From contig JABDJL010000126.1 of NCBI GenBank assembly GCA_013002505.1, positions 1 through 33,075 on the forward strand: 33,075 bases of DNA, in the 5' to 3' direction. Both the position numbers and the translations under genes were made by a program. The stretch's first letter is position 1, and each line of letters begins with the position of its first letter. This document shows, in pieces, positions 12,502 through 21,813 of the stretch. Under the pieces are notes generated by a model, which was not told the origin of the DNA, did not search any database, and was given only the letters and a program-made list of their open reading frames with translations. Origin of the DNA: Lysobacterales bacterium. GTDB taxonomy: Bacteria > Pseudomonadota > Gammaproteobacteria > Xanthomonadales > SZUA-36.

Positions 12502-13023
12502 TCAGTCCAGGTAGTCGGCCTGCCAGTCTACGACGACCTGGCCCTGCTCGATGTCCACTTTCAATACAAACCGTTCCGGCACGAAGGGAATCAGCCTTTG
12601 CCTCTCGCCCTTAACCACCATGACGTCGTGGGCGCCGGTTTCCATCATTTCTTTAACCTCGCCGAGCCGCTCGCCGCCCGCCGTGACCACGTCTAGGCCA
12701 ACCAGGTCGGCCCAGTACCAGCTTCCCGGCCGAGGGTCCGGCAGCTGTTTACGCTGAACCTTGATTTCCTGGCCACGCAAGCCTGCGGCTTGCTCGGGAT
12801 CGCAGACACCCTCAAGGGCTGCCACGACTGTTTTGCCCTGTAAGCGGCCATCAAGGACGCGAACAGGAGCCATTTTTTCACCCAGAAGCCACGGCTGGTA
12901 ATCGATAATGGCTTCCCTGGGGTTGGTCCAGGAATGAATCTTGACCCAACCCTTGATTCCAAAAACCCCGGAAACATGTCCCAGCAGGACCAGCTCCTGC
13001 TCCTGCCCGGAGTGACTGCCCAC
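12502..13023 (-). CDS. rimM: 16S rRNA processing / ribosome maturation factor RimM
   Basis: 173-residue two-domain assembly factor that helps mature the 3' domain of the 30S subunit and binds S19. The N-terminal beta barrel contains [20 protein letters not shown]. The C-terminal PRC-barrel domain contains [23 protein letters not shown] and ends with [23 protein letters not shown]. It begins 3 bp after the rpsP stop, so the two are probably translationally linked. Confidence 0.96.
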   Translation of the reverse strand: MGSHSGQEQELVLLGHVSGVFGIKGWVKIHSWTNPREAIIDYQPWLLGEKMAPVRVLDGRLQGKTVVAALEGVCDPEQAAGLRGQEIKVQRKQLPDPRPGSWYWADLVGLDVVTAGGERLGEVKEMMETGAHDVMVVKGERQRLIPFVPERFVLKVDIEQGQVVVDWQADYLD

Positions 13024-13026
13024 GGT

Positions 13027-13284
13027 TTAAGCCTGGGGGCCGGCTCCGCGTGCTTCCTTGACCAGGTGGCTGACACGTTCGCTGAGCTGTGCGCCAACAC
13101 CGGTCCAGTACTCCACGCGGTCAAGGTCAAGCCTGAGCCGCTCTTCCTGTCCACGGGCCACCGGGTTGAAAAAGCCAATGCGCTCGATGCGCCTGCCGTC
13201 ACGCTTGTTGCGGCTGTCCGTTACCACGATGTGGTAGAAAGGCCGCTTCTTGGCGCCGCCTCGCGCCAACCTGATCTTTACCAT
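13027..13284 (-). CDS. rpsP: 30S ribosomal protein S16 (bS16)
   Basis: 85-residue small-subunit assembly protein. The start at 13284 gives [20 protein letters not shown], the invariant family N terminus. An upstream in-frame ATG at 13317 would add eleven unconserved residues. The [12 protein letters not shown] and [16 protein letters not shown] segments are also conserved. It is the first gene of the rpsP-rimM-trmD-rplS operon. Confidence 0.97.
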   Translation of the reverse strand: MVKIRLARGGAKKRPFYHIVVTDSRNKRDGRRIERIGFFNPVARGQEERLRLDLDRVEYWTGVGAQLSERVSHLVKEARGAGPQA

Positions 13285-13587
13285 TCCAAAAAACCTTTTT
13301 CTCGGGCCGCCACGCAAAATCGTCAGCGACCGTTTCTGTGTGCATGTGTGGATAATGCCCTTACATGCGCTGATTGTCCGGCCCCGTCAACCGGCACCGC
13401 AAAAATTCAGTTTGCGTTGCCATGCAGGACTCAGGAAACCGCGCATTTTAAATGGTTTCTGAGCAAAAGAAAACAAGCATTTGCAAGAGTTTGGGGGTTT
13501 GCAGGGAAAAGAGGGTTTGATTGTCGGCGAGCATGGTGCAACATTGAAGACACCATGGTCGCTGCAAGGATTCCTGCCACGGAGAAA
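13285..13587. other. Intergenic region between rpsP and the GNAT gene
   Basis: This 303-bp stretch holds the probable rpsP promoter (13352-13380) on the minus strand. The part next to the acetyltransferase start is A/G-rich, with no clear sigma-70 pair on the plus strand. An open frame runs through it on the plus strand, but it reads antisense across rimM/rpsP and is not a credible gene. Confidence 0.6.
13352..13380 (-). promoter_or_regulatory. Probable promoter of the rpsP operon
   Basis: Minus strand: -35 CGGACA (13375-13380), 17-bp spacer, -10 CATTAT (13352-13357). This places the transcript start about 60 nt upstream of rpsP. Confidence 0.5.
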
Positions 13588-14151
13588 ATGTCGTTGGATC
13601 AACAGGATTTGAAAATTAAAACAGCACGCCTGATCCTGAGGCCATTCCAGCCTCAGGATGCACAGGCTTTGTTTGAACTCAACAGTGACCCGGACGTGAT
13701 GCGTTACACCGGAGACCGTCCTTTCGTGGATGCTGCTGAAGCATCTGATTTTATTAACCAATATCGTGAAACTGAAGATCCCGGCTTTGGTCGTATGGCA
13801 GTCACCAACGCCCAGGACGGGGAATTCATGGGTTTTTGCGGACTCAAGCGGGATGCGAAGACCAGGGAAATTGACCTTGGATTCCGGTTTTTCCGCCGTC
13901 ACTGGGCCAAAGGCATTGCCACTGAAGCCGCCGCGGCCAGTCTCGATGCCGGATTTTCGCGGCTCGGTCTGTCGGAGATTACCGGCCGCGCGATGCGCGA
14001 AAACCTGGCTTCAATCACGGTATTGCAAAAACTCGGAATGCGCTTCAAGGAAATCAGCGAATCGGCCGGCCTGATCTGGCTGGTCTATTCAATCAGCGCG
14101 CAGGAGTATTCCGGTCAGTCTAGACCGGACCGCGACCCCAGGGCCCGGTGA
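13588..14151 (+). CDS. GNAT-family N-acetyltransferase (RimJ/RimL-like)
   Basis: 187-residue acetyl-CoA-dependent acetyltransferase; the substrate is unknown. It starts with the RimJ/RimL-like pattern KTARLILRPFQPQDAQALFEL. The acetyl-CoA loop is RRHWAKGIATEA, followed by ITGRAMRENLASITVLQKLGM, typical of the family's last strand-helix unit. The ATG at 13588 follows GGAG closely; the ATG at 13555 is an alternative that would add eleven residues. Its last 32 bp overlap the convergent PhoX-like gene. The family includes enzymes acting on ribosomal proteins and on antibiotics, so no function is assigned. Confidence 0.85.
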   Translation: MSLDQQDLKIKTARLILRPFQPQDAQALFELNSDPDVMRYTGDRPFVDAAEASDFINQYRETEDPGFGRMAVTNAQDGEFMGFCGLKRDAKTREIDLGFRFFRRHWAKGIATEAAAASLDAGFSRLGLSEITGRAMRENLASITVLQKLGMRFKEISESAGLIWLVYSISAQEYSGQSRPDRDPRAR

Positions 14152-15538
14152 TCGCACAGGTGAATCCCGGTCGGAACATATTGGCAAACATCCATTGACC
14201 GTCTTTTGAAAAACACACGCCAGCCCACTCGCTGAAAAGCGATGTCCTGACAAGGTCGTGCCCGAGATAAGTGCCCTTGAACTCAGGATTGAACCTGCAA
14301 AACGCAAATACCTGCCCTTGCCGGTCCATTCCCGATATCTGCTGGCCCCGGTTCAGGCTGCTCTCATTGTCTTCGCATATCATCAGGCTGCCCCGCGGGC
14401 TGACAGTAATGTTGTCCGGGCCGGTAAATCCGCCATTGCCAGGCGCTTCCCAAATCGCTTGTACCGTCTGGGCGTCGAGGTCGTAGTGAAAGATCATGCC
14501 GGCGTAATTGCGACCACCATTCTTCGATGTAAAGAAAAGATCCGCACCTTCAATAGAACATCCTTCGAGGGACCTGAATGCGGTTGCTCCCGCGTCGATT
14601 CCCTGCTGCACAACACCAGAGCAGTCGTGCGTGCCGGGCGTATGACCCTGGTCCGGTTCGGCGATATCTACCCAGTCAACCATCATGGGTTCGAATAACG
14701 GAACATGATCCGCCAGCACTGAGGCCCCTTTCACGCGCATCATTTGCAAGCGGCCTCCATCCGCCAGCTTGCCGGGACTGTTCGGCAAATAGCGGTAAAA
14801 CCCGGCAAATGGCGCTCTGTCTTCGGTCATGTAGGCGATGCCACTGGACTCGTCGATGGCCACGGCCTCGTGGTAAAACTGGCCCATCGGGACGATCGGC
14901 TGGGGATCGGGCACACCGCCGGGATTTACCTCGAATACATATCCATGCTTGCGCTGCGCGTTTTCAATGGCCCAAGTTGCTTGCCTTGCTTCGTTACCAT
15001 GGTGCAAAAATTCGGGCGTCAACGGGCCTTCTTCGCAACTCAGCCAGGTTCCCCAGGGGGTGACCCCGCCAGCACAATTATTCAAAGTGCCATTGAGACT
15101 GATAAACGAGGCTTCCAATCGTTCCCGGCGAGAATCAAATAAGAGGGTTGTGGTGCCGCCACCGGTATTGTCGTAGGCTGCGGAGGGATTGCCGATCGGG
15201 CCGCTTGACCCTCTGAGCTCATGATTCCGAACCAGGGTAACAAGGCCGTCATTCTCGGCAACCACGCCCATACCGTCAGCTTTTTGCGGTCCGGCAAATC
15301 CATCGCTCATGGCTTGACCGGCCCAGCCCATGGTCAGGTATCGAAAGCCCTCCGGCAGGCTCAGCAAGTCAAGACCGGTAGTCGGATCGGTTACCGGTTT
15401 TAACGGCCCGAGATCCGGGTGCGGCATGTCCGGCCTTCGACGACGGCTGGCCTGGTGTATGGCTGCCCATCCAAGCCCGGCGCCTCCGGCAAGAAAGAGC
15501 CCGGTTTTAAGGAAGTTTCGGCGCGTCGCGGTACTCAT
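14120..15538 (-). CDS. PhoX-like (DUF839) Tat-exported protein
   Basis: 472-residue predicted periplasmic protein. The N terminus carries a twin-arginine signal (R6-R7-N-F-L-K) followed by a hydrophobic GLFLAGGAGLGWAA stretch. The body is the DUF839/PhoX beta-propeller type, with LVRNHE, GGTTTL, CAGGVTPWGTWLSCEE, HEAVAIDESSGIAYMTED and FTGPDNITVSPRGSLMICED. PhoX enzymes are calcium/iron alkaline phosphatases, but many relatives are uncharacterised, so phosphatase activity is an inference. It lies downstream of ffh on the same strand (13-bp gap) and overlaps the convergent acetyltransferase gene. Confidence 0.88.
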   Translation of the reverse strand: MSTATRRNFLKTGLFLAGGAGLGWAAIHQASRRRRPDMPHPDLGPLKPVTDPTTGLDLLSLPEGFRYLTMGWAGQAMSDGFAGPQKADGMGVVAENDGLVTLVRNHELRGSSGPIGNPSAAYDNTGGGTTTLLFDSRRERLEASFISLNGTLNNCAGGVTPWGTWLSCEEGPLTPEFLHHGNEARQATWAIENAQRKHGYVFEVNPGGVPDPQPIVPMGQFYHEAVAIDESSGIAYMTEDRAPFAGFYRYLPNSPGKLADGGRLQMMRVKGASVLADHVPLFEPMMVDWVDIAEPDQGHTPGTHDCSGVVQQGIDAGATAFRSLEGCSIEGADLFFTSKNGGRNYAGMIFHYDLDAQTVQAIWEAPGNGGFTGPDNITVSPRGSLMICEDNESSLNRGQQISGMDRQGQVFAFCRFNPEFKGTYLGHDLVRTSLFSEWAGVCFSKDGQWMFANMFRPGFTCAITGPWGRGPV

Positions 15539-15551
15539 TGGCAGTGATGTC

Positions 15552-16919
15552 TCATTTTGGAAATCCCGGTGGCGGTTGTCCCTGCATTTTGCTCATCTGC
15601 TTCATCATCCGACCCATACCGCCTTTGCCGAATTTCTTCATCATTTTCTGCATCTGCGCAAATTGCTTGAGCATCTTGTTGACGGCCTGAATGTCGGTGC
15701 CCGAACCCGTGGCGATTCGTCTTTTTCGCGAGCCCTTGATGACATCCGGAAACTGGCGCTCCTGTGGCGTCATGGAGTTGATAATTGCGATCATGTGGTT
15801 GGTGTGGCGGTCATCGACCTTGTTACGAATATTTTGGGGGATTTTGCCCATACCTGGCATTTTGTCCATCAAGCTGCCGATTCCCCCCATGTTCTGCATC
15901 TGTTCCAGTTGGGTGCGGAAATCGTGAAGGCTGAATCCCTTACCGCGTTTGATTTTGCGCGCCAGTTTTTCTGCTTTGTCCTGGTCCACGTTGCGCTGGA
16001 CTTCTTCTACCAGTGACAAGACGTCACCCATACCCAGGATCCGTGAGGCTATCCGTTCCGGGTGAAATGCCTGCAGGGCGTCGGACTTTTCGCCGGTGCC
16101 GATGAATTTGATCGGTTTGCCGGTCACCTGCCGGACCGACAATGCGGCACCGCCACGGGCATCACCATCGGTCTTGGTCAGGATGACCCCTGTCAGCGGC
16201 AACGCCTGCCCGAATGCCGCAGCGGTGTTTGCCGCATCCTGGCCGGTCATGCTGTCAACAACAAACAGGGTCTCCCGAGGATTAACCGCGCCGTGTACCG
16301 CGCGAATTTCATCCATCATCTGTTTATCGACGTGAAGCCGTCCGGCCGTATCGACCAGCAGCACTTCGACGAATTGCTTTCGTGCCTGCTCCAGGGCGCT
16401 CGATGCAATATCGACCGGTGACTGGTTGGCGAAGGAGGGAAAGAAATCTGCGCCCACTTGTTCCGCCAGGGTTTCAAGTTGCTGGATAGCTGCCGGCCGG
16501 TAAACATCACAGCTCACCACCATGACTTTCTTGCGCTCTTGCTCAATCAACATTCGCGCCAGCTTTCCGGCACTGGTCGTTTTACCCGAACCCTGCAGGC
16601 CCGACAGCAGCACGACCACCGGCGGACTCGCATTGAGGTCGAGTCCCTGCCCTTCATCGCCCATGACGTGAACCAGTTCCTGGTGCACGATCTTGACGAG
16701 GGCCTGCCCTGGGGTAAGGCTTTTCAGCACTTCCTGGCCAAGCGCGCGTTCGCGGACCTGGCTGATAAAGGACTGCACTACCGGGAGCGCAACATCTGCT
16801 TCCAGCAAGGCAATCCGGACTTCGCGCATCGCATCGCGGATTGAGTCCTCACTCAGGCGGCCCTTGCCCTTGAGCTTATCCAGGCTTTGAGTTAGTCGTT
16901 GGGTCAGGTTTTCAAACAT
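15552..16919 (-). CDS. ffh: Signal recognition particle protein Ffh
   Basis: 455-residue GTPase that, with 4.5S RNA, delivers ribosome-nascent chain complexes to FtsY and the Sec translocon. The N domain is about residues 1-90. The G domain has GLQGSGKTT (107-115), VDTAGRLHVD and TKTDGDARGGAALS. The C-terminal M domain is Met-rich (QMQNMGGIGSLMDKMPGM and the final KMMKKFGKGGMGRMMKQM) and binds the signal peptide and RNA. It is complete and divergent from the CcsA-like gene. Confidence 0.98.
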   Translation of the reverse strand: MFENLTQRLTQSLDKLKGKGRLSEDSIRDAMREVRIALLEADVALPVVQSFISQVRERALGQEVLKSLTPGQALVKIVHQELVHVMGDEGQGLDLNASPPVVVLLSGLQGSGKTTSAGKLARMLIEQERKKVMVVSCDVYRPAAIQQLETLAEQVGADFFPSFANQSPVDIASSALEQARKQFVEVLLVDTAGRLHVDKQMMDEIRAVHGAVNPRETLFVVDSMTGQDAANTAAAFGQALPLTGVILTKTDGDARGGAALSVRQVTGKPIKFIGTGEKSDALQAFHPERIASRILGMGDVLSLVEEVQRNVDQDKAEKLARKIKRGKGFSLHDFRTQLEQMQNMGGIGSLMDKMPGMGKIPQNIRNKVDDRHTNHMIAIINSMTPQERQFPDVIKGSRKRRIATGSGTDIQAVNKMLKQFAQMQKMMKKFGKGGMGRMMKQMSKMQGQPPPGFPK

Positions 16920-16995
16920 TAATCACTCCGAGTCTCGTTCCTGTTCTGCGGTTATCCTCGGTATCCGGGCGTCCAGATAGAGTCTGGAATGCGAT

Positions 16996-17026
16996 GGGAC
17001 ATGATACTTCGCAGTCGGGTATTATA
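16996..17026. promoter_or_regulatory. Possible shared -10 region between ffh and the CcsA-like gene
   Basis: The palindromic TATTATA at 17020-17026 offers a -10 on both strands: TATTAT on plus with a GGGACA-like -35 at 16996-17001 (18-bp spacer), and TATAAT on minus toward ffh without a good -35. It lies 35 bp before the plus-strand gene and about 100 bp before ffh. Confidence 0.4.
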
Positions 17027-17060
17027 GCGGCGTCCCGCTGCGGCTGAAGAAGCAATCCAG

Positions 17061-17873
17061 ATGCACGAATTACTGCTTGCAGTAACCTCACTGGCCTACC
17101 TGGCAGGGTTCGTTTTTCTGTACCTCGCGATGCGCCGGTCGAACTCCAAATTGCGGCGCTTCGCGGTGTGGCTAACCAGCATCGGCGTACTGGCCCACGC
17201 TGCCAGTCAATTCCAGCTCTGGTCTGCTTCCGGACCCCTATTTATCAGTATCCTGGACGTGCTGTCCCTGTGTGCAATGGCGGTAATCGCTTTGTTGCTG
17301 CTGTCATTGATCCTGCGCAGATCCTATTTCGACGCTGCCTTTATCGCCCTGCCGCTGTCAGCCGTCAGTGTCATTCTCGAATGGCAGCTGCATGCGCCAG
17401 CCAATGTATTGAGCGGTGCCTCGGTCGGCATGAACACCCACATCGTCAGCTCAGTTGCGGCATTTGGCGTGCTCAGCGTCGCGGGCGTATACGCGCTGTT
17501 TACCGCGTTAATCGATCATTTCCTGCGGCGTCACCACCTGACGCGGCTGGTACGCACATTACCACCCCTTGAAATTCTTGAGGGGCTGTTGTTTCAGCTC
17601 AATGGCATCGGCTTCACCTTGTTGACACTTTCGCTTGGCAGCGGGCTGATTTTTGTCAATGATTTGTTCGCACAGCACCTTGCACACAAGACAATGCTGT
17701 CGATTTTGGCCTGGCTGGTGTTCGGTGTGCTGTTATGGGGGCGCTGGCGGCGTGGCTGGCGCGGCCGCATTGCCGTGCGCATGACACTCGCTGGCATGGC
17801 GCTGTTGCTGCTATCCTATTTCGGCAGCAAGCTGGTGCTGGAAATCGTGCTTCAGCGCAGTTGGCAAACCTGA
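17061..17873 (+). CDS. CcsA/CcmC-like inner-membrane cytochrome c assembly family protein (YpjD-type)
   Basis: 270-residue integral membrane protein with about eight hydrophobic segments. It resembles the YpjD branch of the CcsA/CcmC/CcmF haem-handling superfamily: conserved His in VLAHAASQ (near residue 46), in MNTHIVSSVAAFGVLS (near 126) and in LAHKTMLSILAWLVFG. YpjD-type genes very often sit next to ffh in Gammaproteobacteria, and the one here is divergent from ffh. A direct role in cytochrome c assembly has not been shown for this branch. The CorC-type gene follows 27 bp later on the same strand. Confidence 0.82.
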   Translation: MHELLLAVTSLAYLAGFVFLYLAMRRSNSKLRRFAVWLTSIGVLAHAASQFQLWSASGPLFISILDVLSLCAMAVIALLLLSLILRRSYFDAAFIALPLSAVSVILEWQLHAPANVLSGASVGMNTHIVSSVAAFGVLSVAGVYALFTALIDHFLRRHHLTRLVRTLPPLEILEGLLFQLNGIGFTLLTLSLGSGLIFVNDLFAQHLAHKTMLSILAWLVFGVLLWGRWRRGWRGRIAVRMTLAGMALLLLSYFGSKLVLEIVLQRSWQT

Positions 17874-17900
17874 TCGGCCACACAGGATAATCTTAGCGCC

Positions 17901-19175
17901 TTGGACGATATCCCGATTGGCAGCCTGTACGGCGCCCTATTGATTCTCATTATCCTTTCGGGCTTTTTCTCCAGCTCGGAAACCGGACTGATGGCCGTTA
18001 ACCGCTATCGCCTGCGGCACCTGGCCAACGAGAATCATGCCGGCGCAAGGCTGGCCCAGAACCTGCTGCACAAGCCAGACCGCCTGATAGGGCTCATCCT
18101 GCTCGGCAATAACCTGGTCAATATTCTCGCTGCATCGATCGCGACTGTGATTGCGATTCGTATTTTCGGCGACAATGGAATTTGGATATCAACCCTGGTC
18201 ATGACCGTGGTGGTGCTGATCTTCGCCGAGTTGGCGCCCAAGACAGTTGCGGCGCTGCACCCCGAAAAAATTGCAATTCCCGCTTCCTACGTGTTGACCC
18301 CGCTGCTGAAAGTCTTTTACCCGGTGGTGTGGACCATCAATGGGCTCGTCAACCTGATGCTGAAACCCCTGGGTATTCGGACCAACGTGGAAATGCTGGA
18401 GCGGCTCAACCGGGAGGAACTGCGCACGCTGGTAAAGGAGGGCGGCCAAATATCCAACGCGCACCAGCGCATGCTATTGAATATTCTCGATCTGGAGCAG
18501 GCAGAAGTTGATGATGTCATGGTGCCACGTGGTGAGATCATCGGGATTGACCTCGACGACGACTGGGAGGAGGTACTGCAACAACTGGCGCAGACCCTGT
18601 ACACGCGCTTGCCGGTGTACCGTGAATCAGTTGATCATATCGAGGGCCTGCTGCACATACGCACGATCATCGCCAAGCTGTCACAGGGGTCATTGTCTTT
18701 CGAGGATTTGCAAAAATCCGTGCGCAAGCCTTATTTCATCCCGGAAGGGACTTCCCTGACACGCCAGCTGCTCGAATTTCAGAAAAAAGAGCGGCGCATG
18801 GGCCTGGTCGTGGACGAGTACGGCGACATACAGGGCCTGGTCACACTGGACGATATTCTCGAGGAAATTGTCGGCGAGTACACGCCAGACGGCCGCGAGC
18901 GCTCACGCAGTGTTCGGAAACTGGCCGATGGAAATTATCTCGTCGATGGAACGGCCAGTCTGCGCACGCTGAACCGGCGCATGGGCTGGCAATTGCCCAA
19001 CACCGAAGCGCACACGCTGAGTGGCCTGCTGGTCGAGGAAATGGAGGCCATTCCCGAGGGGCAGGCGAGTATTCGCATATCCGACCACATCATGACTGTG
19101 GTGGACATTCGCGACAACATGATTCGCAAGGTGCTCGTCAAGCCGCACCGCGCCAGGGCCATCGAGCCACTGTGA
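17901..19175 (+). CDS. HlyC/CorC-family membrane protein with DUF21 and CBS domains
   Basis: 424-residue protein with a DUF21 transmembrane domain (about residues 1-190, beginning LYGALLILIILSGFFSSSETG), a pair of CBS domains (about 205-325, with VMVPRGEIIGIDLDD and MGLVVDEYGDIQGLVTLDDILEEIVGE) and a C-terminal CorC/HlyC domain (about 345-420). The family is linked to magnesium and cobalt efflux or homeostasis. The start is a TTG at 17901; the first in-frame ATG would cut into the first membrane helix, so TTG is preferred. It probably shares a transcript with the CcsA-like gene. Confidence 0.92.
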   Translation: MDDIPIGSLYGALLILIILSGFFSSSETGLMAVNRYRLRHLANENHAGARLAQNLLHKPDRLIGLILLGNNLVNILAASIATVIAIRIFGDNGIWISTLVMTVVVLIFAELAPKTVAALHPEKIAIPASYVLTPLLKVFYPVVWTINGLVNLMLKPLGIRTNVEMLERLNREELRTLVKEGGQISNAHQRMLLNILDLEQAEVDDVMVPRGEIIGIDLDDDWEEVLQQLAQTLYTRLPVYRESVDHIEGLLHIRTIIAKLSQGSLSFEDLQKSVRKPYFIPEGTSLTRQLLEFQKKERRMGLVVDEYGDIQGLVTLDDILEEIVGEYTPDGRERSRSVRKLADGNYLVDGTASLRTLNRRMGWQLPNTEAHTLSGLLVEEMEAIPEGQASIRISDHIMTVVDIRDNMIRKVLVKPHRARAIEPL

Positions 19176-19232
19176 TTGCTGACTGGGTCAGCTGCGCTTG
19201 TATTGCGGGCGTCGAAAAGGGCTGACTGACAA

Positions 19233-20330
19233 ATGCTGATCAACATCCAGTTCCTTCGATTCGCAGCCGCGATGATGGTCGTGATTTATCACGTCGCCAT
19301 GCAGTGGAATCCCGAAACCCTTGAAAATCATGGCTTCCTGGCACTGGGCGCAGCAACGGGTTTTGCCGGCGTGGACGTGTTTTTTGTCATCAGCGGGTTC
19401 ATCATGGCCTATACCACTGGTGAAACGGCCGGCTACCAACCGGGAAGCGTTTTCACGCGTAAACGTTTTGCCCGAATCTATTCCGGCCATTGGCCGTTCT
19501 TTGTGCTCAGCCTGCTGGTATTCGCATGGACCCGCGGTGAACATGTCTCCAACTCTGATCTGCTGGCATCGTTTTTTCTTTGGCCGCAACCGCTCAACCA
19601 GATTCTGCTCCAGGTCACATGGACACTCAGCTTTGAGCTGTATTTCTATCTCCTTTTCGCGTTGATGATATGGCTGGTGCCGGCGCATCGGCGAATGGCA
19701 TTGTGTGCGCTGTTGACGGGCGCCCTGCTGTTAGCGGCCCTGGTTCGGCATTTTTCATTCGGCAGTTTTGACCCTGAACGGCTATTCCTGATGCCATTTT
19801 GGGAGCATTTTCTGGTTTCACCGTTTGTCAGCGAGTTTTTTGCCGGCGCCGTGACCGCCTACTGGCTGCAACGACGACGATCGGGATGGTCCACGGCCTG
19901 GCTGGCCGCCGGGCTTACATTGTTCTTGATCTCCGGCTTAATTAACGAGGCGTTGTTCGACGGCAACATCGAGCAGGGCTTTTTCGTCGTGCCCCGGGTA
20001 CTGTTATTCGGCACGGCCTCGGTCATGATCATCACCGGGCTTGTGCGGCTTGAGTTCATGGGCCGGCTGGCGCCTCGAAAATTCAGCATATTGTGTGGCG
20101 GCGCCTCTTATGCCATCTACCTCTGCCATATCCTGATCATTTCCATCGCCGCGCGGTTGGGGCTGTTCTCCTCGATTTCCGGCTGGTCATTTGGTGTCGC
20201 AACGCTTGCCTATCTCAGCTTGATGGCCTTGATCCTGGCCTACGCCGTAGGCCATTACAAAATCCTCGAACAGCCTTTACACCGGGCGTTCAGAAACTGG
20301 ACCGGCGTAGGCCCCCGGGAAAAGGACTAG
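19233..20330 (+). CDS. Acyltransferase family 3 membrane protein
   Basis: 365-residue polytopic membrane protein of the acyltransferase-3 (OafA/ExoZ) family, which transfers acyl groups to surface sugars or other envelope molecules. Family marks are NIQFLRFAAAMMVVIYHV at the N terminus with the conserved catalytic-type His, GFAGVDVFFVISGFIM, the FTRKRFARIYSGHW basic segment, LSFELYFYLLFALM and ASYAIYLCHILII near the C terminus. Roughly ten membrane helices are expected. No polysaccharide cluster surrounds it, so the acceptor is unknown. Its stop overlaps the convergent radA stop by 4 bp. Confidence 0.9.
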   Translation: MLINIQFLRFAAAMMVVIYHVAMQWNPETLENHGFLALGAATGFAGVDVFFVISGFIMAYTTGETAGYQPGSVFTRKRFARIYSGHWPFFVLSLLVFAWTRGEHVSNSDLLASFFLWPQPLNQILLQVTWTLSFELYFYLLFALMIWLVPAHRRMALCALLTGALLLAALVRHFSFGSFDPERLFLMPFWEHFLVSPFVSEFFAGAVTAYWLQRRRSGWSTAWLAAGLTLFLISGLINEALFDGNIEQGFFVVPRVLLFGTASVMIITGLVRLEFMGRLAPRKFSILCGGASYAIYLCHILIISIAARLGLFSSISGWSFGVATLAYLSLMALILAYAVGHYKILEQPLHRAFRNWTGVGPREKD

Positions 20331-21685
20331 GTAAAAACTGACTGAAGCGCGTCATGCAGGGTATCTACAGCACTGACCCTTAATTTCCCGGTATCGTGCC
20401 GTGGGGCATTGGCTGCCGGAATGACTGCGTGTTTGAAACCGTGCACGGCAGCCTCTTTGAGCCGCTCCTCGCCGTTATAAACCGGCCTCAGTTCTCCCGA
20501 TAATCCCAATTCACCGAACGCCAGCAGGCCCTCGGGCAACACCAGGTCGCGGTAACTTGAGACCACCGCCAGCACTGCTGCCAGGTCAGAACCGGTCTCT
20601 GATATGCGCAGCCCACCGACAACATTGAGAAACACGTCCTGCGAAGAAAGGCTGACACCCCCGTGCCGATGCAAAACAGCCAGCAGCATGGCCAGCCGGT
20701 TGTGCTCCAAGCCAATCGATACACGCCGCGGATTGGCGAGTTGCGAGTCATCCACCAGTGCCTGGATCTCCAGCAGCATGGGGCGTGTTCCTTCCCGGGT
20801 TACGGTAACAATGGTGCCCGGCGTGGGGGTTGACCGGCTGCTGAGAAAAATCGCCGAGGGGTTGCTGACCTGTTTCAGGCCCTTTCCCGTCATCGCGAAA
20901 ACACCAATTTCATTGACCGTGCCAAAGCGGTTCTTGAAAGACCGAATGATCCGGTATCGACTGCCGCTGTCACTTTCAAAGTACAACACGGCATCAACCA
21001 TGTGTTCCAGGATCCTCGGTCCCGCAAGGGCGCCTTCCTTGGTCACGTGGCCAACTAGCACGATTGAGCAGCCACTTGTCTTGGCATACCGAACCAGGCG
21101 TGCAGCCGACTCGCGTACCTGGGCCACCGAACCTGGCGCCGAGTCGATGTCGTCTGACTGCAGGGTCTGAATCGAATCGACGATTAACAACTGCGGCTGG
21201 ACCTTCTGTACAGTGGCAAGAATCTGTTCGACGCTGGTCTCGGTCAGGCAATCGAGTTGCTCACGCTCCACGCCCAGGCGGCGCGCCCGCAGCCCAATTT
21301 GCTGCAGCGATTCTTCGCCGGTCACGTACAGGGATTTCAGGTTGCCAGACAACCTGGCGGCTGCCTGTAACAGCAAGGTCGATTTTCCAATTCCGGGATC
21401 TCCACCCAGCAATACGACGGACCCGCTGACAAGTCCACCACCCAACACGCGATCCAGTTCCGCCAGGCCGGTTTCAACACGCTGGGTATCCCCCGATGGC
21501 ACTGAGGAAAGCGGCGTGACAAGGCTCGCGGTGGCGCCGGCGAACCCGACCTTGCGCCTGGCCCCGGCTGCGACTCTGAATTCTTCGACCGTATTCCATG
21601 ATTTGCAATCCGGACACTGACCCGCCCATTTGCCAAGATTGCTGCCACAGGCTGTGCAGTGGAAGACCAGTTTGCTTTTTGCCAT
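20327..21685 (-). CDS. radA: DNA repair protein RadA
   Basis: 452-residue RecA-like DNA helicase that drives branch migration of recombination intermediates. It has an N-terminal zinc finger (C10, C13, C24, C27), a RecA-type core with Walker A GGDPGIGKST (94-103) and VDSIQTL, the family-specific FKNRFG motif, and a C-terminal Lon-protease-like domain (VGGLRISETGSDLAAVLAVVSS and FGELGLSGELRPV). The start at 21685 gives the standard MAKSKLVFHC; an upstream in-frame ATG (21742) would add 19 unconserved residues. Confidence 0.97.
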   Translation of the reverse strand: MAKSKLVFHCTACGSNLGKWAGQCPDCKSWNTVEEFRVAAGARRKVGFAGATASLVTPLSSVPSGDTQRVETGLAELDRVLGGGLVSGSVVLLGGDPGIGKSTLLLQAAARLSGNLKSLYVTGEESLQQIGLRARRLGVEREQLDCLTETSVEQILATVQKVQPQLLIVDSIQTLQSDDIDSAPGSVAQVRESAARLVRYAKTSGCSIVLVGHVTKEGALAGPRILEHMVDAVLYFESDSGSRYRIIRSFKNRFGTVNEIGVFAMTGKGLKQVSNPSAIFLSSRSTPTPGTIVTVTREGTRPMLLEIQALVDDSQLANPRRVSIGLEHNRLAMLLAVLHRHGGVSLSSQDVFLNVVGGLRISETGSDLAAVLAVVSSYRDLVLPEGLLAFGELGLSGELRPVYNGEERLKEAAVHGFKHAVIPAANAPRHDTGKLRVSAVDTLHDALQSVFT

Positions 21686-21813
21686 TGGTGTTTGCCAGGT
21701 CAATACCGGAAGTATCGGACACTTGTAGCAGATCAGGCCCATGACCTCCAGCCCAAGACATCAACGAGGCGATTTCCTACAATGATCAGCGGTCAGAACG
21801 GTATCAGGTCAGC

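Noticed and set aside
12934-14151. A 405-codon open frame on the plus strand
   Set aside because: Its first 200 codons run antisense to rimM and rpsP and look like no family. Only the last part, from 13588, is the acetyltransferase.
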